Shown here: piece by piece, positions 54,904 through 64,000 of the stretch | How the letters are laid out: each line of letters begins with the position of its first letter | Position numbering within the stretch: position 1 is the stretch's first letter | NCBI GenBank assembly: GCA_017354895.1 | Contig: CP071495.1 | Location: 1,099,001 to 1,163,000, forward strand | Direction: 5' to 3' | Source of the DNA: Podospora comata | Lineage: Eukaryota; Ascomycota; Sordariomycetes; Sordariales; Podosporaceae | DNA length: 64,000 bases | Translations under genes and position numbers: made by a program | Notes under the pieces: model-generated | The model's database searches: none | Told to the model about the DNA's origin: nothing | Seen by the model: only the letters and a program-made list of their open reading frames with translations

Positions 54904-57286
54904 TTAACCGTGGAGACCGCAAGTGCGCTCGCGCATGAGTTCTCTTCTCGCGAGATCCTTGACTATAGTTTGTGTCAGCAATGATACTTTGGTAAGTTAC
55001 TGGAAAATAGAAGGTTACATACCACCGTCGTATGTGATGAACTCGTGAAGAGCTGACCCACCGGGAACCATGGGGAGAACGGGAACCTTCTTGTCAGTGA
55101 CAACCTCCAGAAGGGCTGGGCCATCAGTGTCAATCAGCCACTGGAGAGCTTCCCGGGTCTCATCAGGCTTGATGAGACGCCTGTGCTGGATGCCCATGGC
55201 GTCGGCGAGCTTCATGAAGTCGGGGTTCTTCTGGTGAGTGTGGGAGTAGCGATCCTCGTAGAAGAGGTTCTGCCATTGTGTAACCATGCCCTGCTCTTCG
55301 TTGTTCAGAACGATGATCTTGACGCCAATGTTGAACTGAGCAGCGGTGGAGAGCTCGGTAAGGGTCATGCCAAAGGAAGCATCACCGTCGATGTCGATGA
55401 CAAGGGAATCTGGCTTGGCCACCTTGGCACCGATGGCGGCCGGCAGACCGTAGCCCATGGTACCGAGACCACCAGAGGTGATCATGGTGCGGGGATGTCT
55501 CCAGCGGAAGTGCTGAGCAGCCCACATCTGATGCTGGCCGACACCAGTGGTGATGTAGGTGTTCTCCTTGCGGTCAGCTGTGAGGTTGCTGAGCTCCTCA
55601 ATCAGTGTCTGAGGCTTGATCAAGCCCTCGCGGGCAGCACGCTCGTAGTCAGAAAGAGGCCACTTCTTCTTCCATTCGTTAATCTGAGCGAACCACTCCT
55701 TTCTGTCAGCCATGGTCTTGCTCTCCACCTGGGGCAGGAGCAAGTCGAGGTTCTTGCCAAGATCACCCTCGATAGCCTCAGTGGCCTGCACGACCTTGTT
55801 GATGTTCTTGGGGAGGATCTCGAAGTGAATGATACCTCCGCGGTTCTCCTTCGCCGCAGCCTTAGCCGCTGGGGCAAACTTGGCAACACTACCGGTAACA
55901 CGGTCATCGAAGCGGCCACCGAGAGCAATGATGAGATCAGCCTCCTGCATGGACATGTTGGCATAGGCTGAGCCGTGCATGCCGAGCATGTGGAGGGACT
56001 TCTCATCAAGCTCGTCGAAGGCACCGAGACCGTGAAGGGTCGTCGTCACGGGAATGGACGCCTTGTTCGCAAGCTCTCTGAGCAGCTCAACACCACGCTC
56101 CGAGCTAATGACACCTTGGCCAGCGTAGATGACGGGCTTCTTGGCGATGTTGACCAAGTGAGCCACACGCTTGATAGAAGCACGGAGCTGCTTCTCGCTG
56201 GCCTCGAGAGCGGCGCGGGAGGCAGCGCTGGGGAGCGACGGAATGGCGGGGGCCGTGGGAATAGCACGACGCAGGATACCAGCCGTCACGTCCTTGGGAA
56301 GATCCACGAGAACGGGACCAGGTCTTCCGCTGGTGGCAATCTCGAAGGCCTCGTTGATTCTTTGAGGCAGCTCAGCGACATTCTTCACCATGACGTTCCA
56401 CTTGGTGCAGGCGCGGGAGATGCCCACAACGTCGGCTTCTTGGAACGCATCGCTACCAATGGCTGTGGTAACGACCTGGCCGGTGAAAACAATCATGGGA
56501 GTACCGTCCGCAAGCGCATCAGCCATTGGTGTCACAACGTTGGTGGCACCAGGACCGGAAGTCACCAAGACGACACCGGGCTTGCCAGAAGCGCGGGCGT
56601 AACCCTGGGCCATGTGGCCAGCGCCCTGCTCGTGTCTAGGAAGGACGAAATCGAAATGTGGCGAGTTGTAGATGGCATCGAACACGGGAAGAATAGCACC
56701 GCCAGGGTAGCCGACTGTGTATAGTTAGCCAACTGTGCAAGTTTATGGGAGTAGGAGTAAAGACATACAAATGTGCTTGACGCCGTGTCTAAGCATCATC
56801 TCATGGAAGATCTCACCACCAGTCTTGCCGATAAACCTGTAGCGCATTTCGTGTTAACGATGCATACATATATATATATACATAGACGATCCTCATTTGT
56901 ATAGTTGGGAGACATACGACTCGTCGACATCGTTCTTACGGGCGTTAGCCAGAGGTTGAACGTGGTTGGGCTCAGCGTTGAATGATTGGGCGGGCTTTGC
57001 TCGTACGTCGCTGTATATAGGATGGAATTAGCCATTGTGTTTTTGTAGTGATGGTAGTGGTGAGTCACTACTAGTAGTAGTATGATTCCAAAGCCGACGA
57101 TGGCGGTGGGACGACTTACGCAGCGGGCACCTTCGCGGCAGCCGATGTGGACTGATTCCTAACGTCTGATGGCCCATTACGGACACCTGTGATGGCAGAA
57201 GCCTTTTGTGTGAGGGAAGCAATTCGCTGTTGGCTAGGCCGAGTAGTGGCCAGCGCCTTGAGGGCGCGGCTGGTTTGACGGATCAT
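54904..57286 (-). CDS. ILV2: Acetolactate synthase catalytic subunit
   Basis: A 692-residue mitochondrial, thiamine-diphosphate-dependent enzyme for the first step of valine, leucine and isoleucine synthesis. Exons are 57286-57120, 57010-56918, 56836-56769, 56714-55023 and 54962-54904; all phases close. The presequence starts MIRQTSRALKALATTRPSQQ. Key motifs are FIGKTGGEIFHEMML, HIFGYPGGAILPVFDAI, RHEQGAGHMAQGYARASGKP with the catalytic Glu, and the TPP/Mg motif GDASFGMTLTEL, then NNEEQGMVTQWQ. The end ARRELMRERTCGLHG matches the conserved fungal C-terminus. The chosen ATG at 57286 is the first in frame; the frame upstream has only GTG. A TGACTC lies about 210 bases upstream, fitting amino-acid control by CPC1/Gcn4. 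Confidence 0.96.
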
Positions 57287-58930
57287 CACGAAAGAAGGTG
57301 ACTGCGAAGAGACCGGAAGGAGAGCGGACGGCGGAGAGCGGGAGGTGGCGAGCTGTAAACTAGGAGAGCACACCTAGGTGAGAGGGACCTGAAGGTTATA
57401 GGAGTGGAAATAGGAAAGTTTTAGCTGTAACAGCGAGAACTGGCTATTAAACAGCAATGTAGAAAGATTCCAAAGTCCCTCTTGACGAGCCGAGGAGTCA
57501 ATGGGTCTTGTTGGAGGCGGACGTGGTGGTTTTGAAAGAAAGAAACCCTGTCCTTGGCGGGAACGAGCAATCGGAGTGGTATGAGTCGTTGAATCTCAAA
57601 TTTTTGGCCGTCGAGTGTGGGGTAGAAAAGCGACTACACGGGTGGCACGGGCCTTATAGTGGCCCCTAGTGGCGATGTCGGAACTGCCCTGGAGCGCCCG
57701 ATTTGCTGCCACGGCAAGCACACATGGCCACCGGCAGGCGGGACGGCGCCTGGACCCTTTCACCTGCTTTTTAGAATAAGTTTCTAACCCGCATAGAGGG
57801 TAGCCGTTGTTTCCTCTTTTGCCCTCGGCACCTTCCTGGAACATCATATCACGTTTCGAAATTTTCTTCTATGACAGTTCAGGCATCACACGACCAATTC
57901 ATCCATCGTCTGGGAACACTGGACCATGACACCGTGGACCTTGGTGGCCGAGGAATTCAAGTTTTTGCGGGGAAGAAAGCTGCGTGCCGGTCTGCAGGTC
58001 CGTCCAATCACACGCTGTCAATTAAGTGTTCTCCCGTAAGTAACACACCCAGTGCGACATTGTAGCACATAACGGCAAGCCGATGAGCCGATCCTTCTCT
58101 CGATATTCTCGGGATACGATATTGTTAAATTGTGCGATCACGGCCATATTATTTGAGATCTCTGCAAGAAGCGGGCGAAGAGGGCGACCGGCCCAACGGA
58201 CGTTCTAATACTAGGTACCTGACATCGGGTTCACGGATGACGCCAAGGCGGGGCGGGGTCCATTCCAGGTGTCAAAAGTCACAGCCGTCACGGCCCTGCG
58301 CCGGTGGTCGGCCCCACCAAAATATTTCCAGCCGGGTATTCCAGCTTCACGCCGACAGTCGCAGCGGCCGGCCGCCTCTGACTTCACTGATCGAGCTTCG
58401 AATTAGGTTCGGCGCTACCCTGTGGCTTGTCAACACCTCCAACTTCGGGCAAGAGCAGCATCCCGCCTTGTTTTCTAGCACTCAGCCCGCGGACACTATG
58501 CGATGATCAACTGACGACTGCAGATGCCATCCGACTGCTCACTGCAACGCTACGGGACAACTGCAGCAGCAGGATGAACGGAGACAGTTTCCCGAGCTGG
58601 CCCTTCCACGTGCACCAAACCACAGCTGCCATCGGATTTGGAGTGAGAATGCTGTCTCTAGCATCAATTTGGATGCTACGCTGAGTGGATATCATCTTGG
58701 CAAGAAATCACGCTAACCTCCAGTCTGCTAACAGTTCCAAGACACGATCTTCTCGCTGTGTAAGTCACATTTCCTATTTCGCTCTCAGGCTCTCAGTTAT
58801 TCCCGCCTGCCGATATTTTACACATTACAAACAGACAAAAAACCAAAATTTGAGCCAACGTACAAGGAGATAAACAAGAGAAAATTACAAGTCATTAATC
58901 ATGAACACTCATCACTGATACTACGTGGCT
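57287..58930. other. ILV2 promoter and 3' flank of DUF3659-type gene
   Basis: About 1.6 kb without a supported gene. A CTAGGTACCT palindrome lies at 58211-58220. Confidence 0.5.
57495..57500 (-). promoter_or_regulatory. Possible CPC1/Gcn4 site upstream of ILV2
   Basis: TGACTC on the minus (ILV2) strand, about 210 bases before the ATG. ILV2 is a known general amino-acid control target in yeast. The hexamer could occur by chance. Confidence 0.35.
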
Positions 58931-61797
58931 TTAGCCACCCAAGACTCCGCCCAAAAGACCACCCTTCTTCTTCTTACCCGACTTGAGACTGTCGCTGAAG
59001 GATCCAAGACCCAATCCGGCAAGGACACGGTTCAAGCCGAGTGTACCTAGCAACCCGTCAACCAGTCCTCCCAATCCAAGGCCGCTCAGCTATAGTACTA
59101 CTGTTAGCACGTTATTCCTTGCGTTGCAAGTGGACCCTGAAAGGACTTACCAATCTGCCAACGAGGTTGAGCACACCACTCAGCAACAACCCAACGGCGG
59201 CAAGGATCTGGAACAGAGGCTCGTTGAGCAGACCCCACAGAGGGTTGAGCTCCTTCTTTGCGTGGGGCATATCCTCAAGCTTGCGCTTGGCATTGTCGAT
59301 GCACTGAGTGACATCGCCAGTGAGATCCTTGAGGAGCTCAGCAAGACGGTACTCCTCCGGAGTGGCCTCGCGAGCAGCAGTCTTGTGCTTGGCGTTGGCC
59401 GAGATGCGGCCATCAGGGTCGAGGCCCTTGATGATGCCTTGAGCCTCGGTCAAGATGCGGCCACCCTCTTCGATTAGAGGGCGGACCTCCTTGACAAGCT
59501 GCTCTTCGTCGCGCTCGTCTTCCGGAGTGCGCTCTGCCTTGTCGATTTTCTACTGTGTGTTAGTGATGAACAAGCTGTGGCGTGAGTTGGTAGTGATAAC
59601 TTACCTCGGTGATCATCTTGCAGATAGGTCGAATCTTGTCAAGGCACTGGGCAATGCAGACAGACATCTGGATGGCCATCTTCTTGTCATTCTCGGCTTG
59701 CTCGCGCTTCTCCTTCTGTTCAGGTGTCTCCTCGTCCTTGACCTCAGGAATGTCCTCAAGAAGCGAGCAGTGGCCAATGACAGTGCCCTTCTGGTCGACA
59801 ACATCACCGTCGTCGTCAATCTCCTTGCCCGAGCAGACCTGAGGATCGCCAGAAGTCAACTTGCCAATGAGGTTACCATCACCATCAACAACATTGCCCT
59901 CCTTGTTGACCTTGCGGCCCGACATGGGGTTCTTGGACTTCTGAACCTCCTCGGGTTCCCAGCGCTCAGCCTTGCCAATGACATTGCCATTCTTATCCAA
60001 CACATCACCATCCTCATCAACCGCCCTGCCAAACAAGACCTTGCCCTCTCCCTTCACCAATCTCCCCACGATATCCCCCGAAGGCGTAACAACAGTCCCA
60101 TCCTTAGCAACCGTGCACCCCTCCAACTCGGCAAACGGCCCCTCCTTGGATCCCTCCCTCTCCCCCTCACTAACCAACTCCGCCTTCCCCAAAACATCAC
60201 CACTCTCACTCAGAATATTCCCCTTCCTATCACACATCCTCCCCACCATCTTCTTCGGATCCCCCTCCACCACCCTCCCGTAAATAACCCCGTTCCCATC
60301 AACCACATACCCCGCCTTGTTGACCCTCTTCCCAGCCAACAAGCTATTATCCACCTCCTTAACCTCCTCCTCCACCTCCTCCTCCGGCTCCCAACGTTCC
60401 GCCTTCCCAATCACATTCCCCGCCTTGTCAAGCACGTCCCCATCAGCATCAACAGACTTCCCTCTCAACTGCTTGACATCCCCTTCGATAATTTTGCCCA
60501 CCCATTCCCCATTGCTGACAACCATCCCATTCCCGTCAACAACCGCGTCAGGGAAGGACTCAAACGGCGCAGACTCCTTGAGCATGTCATCACGTTCCGA
60601 GTCAGAGATGGGCTCAGCCTTGCCGATGATCTTGCCGTTGTCGGACCAGATATCCCCGTTTTCGTCGACCTTCTTGCCGATGAGGTACTGCAGGATGCCG
60701 CTCACGACACGACCGACAACCTTGCCGTCGGAAACGACGTTGCCGCCTTTGTTGACGGTGCCGTTCTTGAGAATGGAAAAGTCCATTTGTTCGGCTACGG
60801 TGGAGCCCTCGCCTGCTTCGACGCCTTGGGGTTGGTCCTCTTGGATTGTACCTTCGGGTTGACCTTCGGCTTGGGATGGGGAGAAGTCCTGGACCTGTGA
60901 CTGGCCGTCTTGGATTTGGTGGGGGTCGAATTGCTCTTGTGCTTGCTCACCAGCTTCTGTTTGGGGTTGCTGCTGCTCCGTGCCGGTGGTGGAGGGGGTT
61001 TTCTCTGTTTGCTGCTCAACATCGGGCTTCTCGGACCCTGACTTGGCGACAGACTCGGCCTTGTCGCTAACGGTCTTGGTGTCAATGTCTGGCTTCTCAG
61101 AAGCAGCAGGCTCAGGCTCGTCGATGTTGTTATCCGCAGCCTCAACGTCTGGCTTCTCCGAGGCAGCCTTGTCGACTGTCTCTGAGGCAGGAGGCTTCTC
61201 CGATGTGGTGGTAGCATCCTCCTTTGCACTCTTGAGGAACTCCTCCCTCGCCTCATCAGTAGGCTGGTTCTCGCTCGCCTGGTCAAAAGCCTTCTTAGCC
61301 TGCTCCGTCAACCCCGACGGCGCCTCAGAGATCTTATCCACGGCGGGGGTCTGGGTCTCTTCCTCAGCCTTGTCAGACTCTGGCTTCTCAGACGACTCGA
61401 CCTTCTCCTCCGTCGTAGTCTTAGTATCCTCCCCAGCCTCAGTCTCCGTCTTGTCACTCATAGCCTCGGGCTCAACCTTCTCCGGCTTCTCCTCCTCCTT
61501 ATCCTCCATCTGAATCCCCTCCTCTGTTTCCTTGGGCTTCTCCAGATGAGTATACCCCCCACTCTCCCTCTCCACCTCACTGCCATCATTCCCCTCGAAA
61601 TCCCCCGACGTGGTCACAACCTCGTCGTTCTCCTCCTCCTCCTCCCGGTTCTTGTTCTGCTCCTTCTGGAGATCAATAGCCGGAGGGGAGGGGGCAGAGC
61701 GAGGGACGTTTTCCTCTTGGGGGGTGGAGACCTCCTGCTGCTGCTGCTGCTTCTTTCCCTTGCGGGAGGGGAGCGTCTTCTTCGCAATGTCGGACAT
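58931..61797 (-). CDS. LEA-like protein with five DUF3659-type repeats
   Basis: A 916-residue protein of unknown function; exons 61797-59605, 59549-59151 and 59089-58931, phase 0 at both junctions. The first 330 residues are acidic, Lys/Glu/Thr/Ser-rich and disordered, with SEKPD-type repeats resembling late-embryogenesis-abundant proteins. Five units of about 60 residues follow, each with two half-motifs like VNKEGNVVDGDGNLIGKL and VDEDGDVLDKNGNVIGKAER; this is the fungal DUF3659 repeat as I recall it. Then comes a helical region (MAIQMSVCIAQCLDKIRPIC, EAQGIIKGLDPDGRISANAK) possibly matching DUF6987. The C-terminus is hydrophobic and Gly/Leu-rich (FQILAAVGLLLSGVLNLVG, LGLGGLVDGLLGTLGL) and ends in basic GKKKKGGLLGG. 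It may associate with membranes; role unknown. Confidence 0.85.
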
Positions 61798-63412
61798 ATT
61801 GTCTTGTGGTGCGGTTGTAAAGGTGCCTTCCGTGGTGGGGGTTGTGGTAGGGGAAGCGGGACGTAAGGGAAGGGATAGGTTGAAGAAGAGTTCCAGGATG
61901 GCACAAAGATAGGTACGGAGGTGAGATGATGGTGTGAGTGTATAGGTAGGGTCTGTGGTGGAAAAGAAAAAGCAAGCAAGGTGAGTTACGGTGTGCTAAA
62001 GCTGTACAGTGACAACAAAATGATGTAGATGTGTGGCTGTGCTCAAAGGTTCAAGAGATTACCGTAGATAGTTATGTAGATTTTTCGTTGGTCCAGAAGG
62101 AAAAAAAAACGATCAGACAAGAACACAGCACTAGCCTCAACCTTTTTATGTCGTCAGCATTTTGCTACCTCAACCACTCTTTTCACCCGTCGTCGTCAGA
62201 CGATAACTTCGAGACAAGCCGGCTTTTTCGAGAAGCTCAGAATATCTCCCCGGACGTCATTATCGTCCCTTCTTTACGTCACGAAACCTAGGGGACTTCT
62301 CCTGCATTCACAAACTCCCACTCGCGCAAGAAGCAAACTGACAGCCCCCCTTTTCCTTGTCCCCCAACACCCCCCAACACCTGCCGTCCCACCCACCTAC
62401 CTATGCCCCCGGGATGACTTCCATCCCCTCACCTCCCCCCACCTCCCCGCCCTCCGAGAGGCCAACAACTCCAAAAGCTGCGCGTCATACCAGCCACACA
62501 TTCCAAAATCCTGCCTGTGGCACTAAGTCTGCGTAACAAATCGACAGATCGGTGGCTTGCTTCAAACCTGTCGGAGGTAAAGTGTGGCGAGTGCCCTCCA
62601 TCATTGGGCGGGGAAATCTTGATCAGGAAGGTGGGCTTGTCATTGGGATTGGACAATGAACAAGCGAAACCGTTGAACTGGTGGGAAAAAAACTCAAGAT
62701 TGGACAGCAATGTGTCAAGAAAGTTGGATGTTATGTGTCACAGACACTCACAGTGTGCGTGTAAGAGGTGTGGCTGGATCAAAGAGTGGCTTGCCGTGTT
62801 TACGAAGCGGCAAGTAGCGTCAACTGTGGCGAGGGAGATACGCGGGCTGAGGTAAAGGAGTGGCCGTAGTGGCTGGTGTGTATTTTTCTCTGCCCACCCC
62901 CCTTGCTACATGGATATGGATCCTAGTGCAGTTGGGTGGTGAGTGGTGAATAACATGTGGGACTGACTGGCCAGGGCCAGCTACTCAGTTTCCTTCTAGG
63001 GCTGGCCTCCCGAAAAGCTGGGGGTGTGTGGGATGAAGCGAAAAACGTTGGATGTTCCGTTTGGCATCCCGGAACCGGACTGGAAACTTGCCGGGGTTCG
63101 AGATCTTCGAGTCCCCTCTTCTCACTCAAGAAACCGAATTTTAGGGCCTCAGCTTCCTTCTCACCCCTCCCCACGTGCATAACGGCTCACTAGCTGCTTG
63201 TCATGGAACTTTCTGAAAGAAAATTACTTGCTACCTTCGCTATTGTGCGACGAGCTCGCTTCTTTCCGGACCCTTCCCGCGGGTCTTGCAATCGTATAAC
63301 CAAACATAAGTTTGGCACCATAACCCCGGAATTTGATCACCATCATTTCTTTCATTACATCATCCCAAGTGCATATACCAACGCCTCTGACGGCAAGACT
63401 GATCCCCATCCA
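61798..63412. other. Promoter region between the two DUF3659-type genes
   Basis: About 1.6 kb, with C-rich sequence near 62340-62460. No gene is supported on either strand. Confidence 0.5.
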
Positions 63413-64000
63413 TCAAGAAAACGAGATGTTAGGCTTGATCTGCTGACTACCAAACACGGTAGGAATCCGAATGGTAAGTTGAATCCCTTCCTTTGTTGAC
63501 TTCACGTCCAGGAAGATATCGGACGGGCTGTCACTGGGGTTCTCCTTTCTCCAAGATTCCGCGTTCTGTCTTCTCTCTTCCTCCGTTCGTCTGGGTTGTC
63601 TCGGCTGGTCCGGCTCCTGCTCCTGCTCTTTTGCCTGAGACTGCTTCTGCTGCTCTCTCTTGGGAGATTTTGGCGGTGGTGACGGATGCTCTTCTTGCTC
63701 GTCTGCCACACCATCCTCCTGACCTCCCTCTTTGTCTTCCTTCTCAGACTTTTTCCCCTGCTTCTTTTTCCTCACTGATGACGGCCCAGCCTCTGCTTGC
63801 TGCTGAATGCGCTCTCGAAGTTCCTGTTGCTCTTTCTCCTTGCGGTGAAGCGGGTTGTTGTTGTCAAGGAACTTCCCCACGACAGTCCCAGACGCATCCA
63901 GAATATTGCCCAGGTGGTCAACCATCAAGGAAGCATTGGCCTTTCGCATCATGTCCAGTAAGCTGCGAGGTTGGGACTCGGTCCGTGGTGAATGTGGGCT
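63413..64000 (-). CDS. DUF3659-like protein, 5' part beyond window
   Basis: The C-terminal 195 or so residues of a gene that runs off the right edge; the frame stays open to 64000. It contains one repeat half-motif (LMVDHLGNILDASGTVVGKF) like those in the preceding gene. A highly charged, Lys/Glu/Gln-rich disordered segment follows (KKKQGKKSEKEDKEGG). The C-terminus is a beta-like EGIQLTIRIPTVFGSQQIKP ending in NISFS. The internal Met-Met at 63952 is not taken as the start because the frame continues upstream without a stop. Orientation matches the neighbouring LEA/DUF3659 gene, suggesting a related or duplicated pair. Function unknown. Confidence 0.7.
   Translation of the reverse strand, partial: SPHSPRTESQPRSLLDMMRKANASLMVDHLGNILDASGTVVGKFLDNNNPLHRKEKEQQELRERIQQQAEAGPSSVRKKKQGKKSEKEDKEGGQEDGVADEQEEHPSPPPKSPKREQQKQSQAKEQEQEPDQPRQPRRTEEERRQNAESWRKENPSDSPSDIFLDVKSTKEGIQLTIRIPTVFGSQQIKPNISFS

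Noticed and set aside
55183-55971. 262-codon plus-strand frame opposite ILV2
   Set aside because: Shadow of acetolactate synthase, whose motifs and exon phases are unambiguous.
59455-60900. 481-codon plus-strand frame opposite the LEA/DUF3659 gene
   Set aside because: Antisense of repetitive coding sequence. The minus strand shows regular repeats and phased introns.

Overview
This window looks like a euchromatic segment of a filamentous ascomycete chromosome, most likely a sordariomycete related to Sordariales. The genes have one to several short GT-AG introns with CTAAC-type branch sites. Intergenic stretches are long and GC-moderate, and the one clear transposon is AT-rich in the way repeat-induced point mutation (RIP) leaves DNA. 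The gene content (NST1, Rho2 GTPase, Atg33, a Neurospora-type copper metallothionein, a LysM/GH18 chitinase, DUF3659-repeat proteins) is typical of filamentous fungi. I found no prokaryotic, viral or organellar signal. The organism assignment is inference from content, not a database match.

Layout. 0-8.5 kb: a HAD hydrolase cut by the left edge, a TTC1-like TPR protein, a polyglutamine protein with an in-frame TAG, the mitophagy protein Atg33, tRNA-Ser(CGA), the translation factor Tma20/MCTS1, a small I78-type protease inhibitor and tRNA-Val(AAC). 8.5-13.3 kb has no gene I can support beyond one weak candidate. 13.3-24.3 kb: a single-pass membrane protein, NST1, a Rho2-type GTPase with a six-base exon, and mitochondrial ribosomal protein mL40. 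24.3-28.5 kb: gene fragments, AT-rich sequence and an intron-containing tRNA-Ala(UGC). 28.5-43.5 kb is conserved metabolism and protein quality control: FGAM synthase, the co-chaperone Sgt2 divergent from a membrane RING-CH ubiquitin ligase, galactokinase, a copper metallothionein and an F-box protein. 43.5-50.8 kb is the most accessory-looking part: a chitinase lacking a signal peptide, an unresolved hypothetical gene and a decayed pogo/Fot-type DNA transposon with tandemly expanded terminal repeats. 50.8-64 kb: a C2H2 zinc-finger protein, a 132-bp tandem duplication, acetolactate synthase, and two neighbouring same-strand genes carrying the DUF3659-like repeat, the second cut by the right edge.

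No operon-like or biosynthetic cluster logic is visible. Most neighbours are unrelated housekeeping genes. The pairings that might mean something are SGT2 and the RING-CH ligase sharing a divergent promoter (tail-anchored or membrane protein quality control) and the two DUF3659-type genes at the right end. Exon boundaries were chosen by eye from splice consensus and reading phase. Where the phases close exactly across all exons (rho2, ILV2, chitinase, LEA/DUF3659, GAL1, ATG33, TMA20, SGT2) the models are strong, but none is supported by transcript data here.
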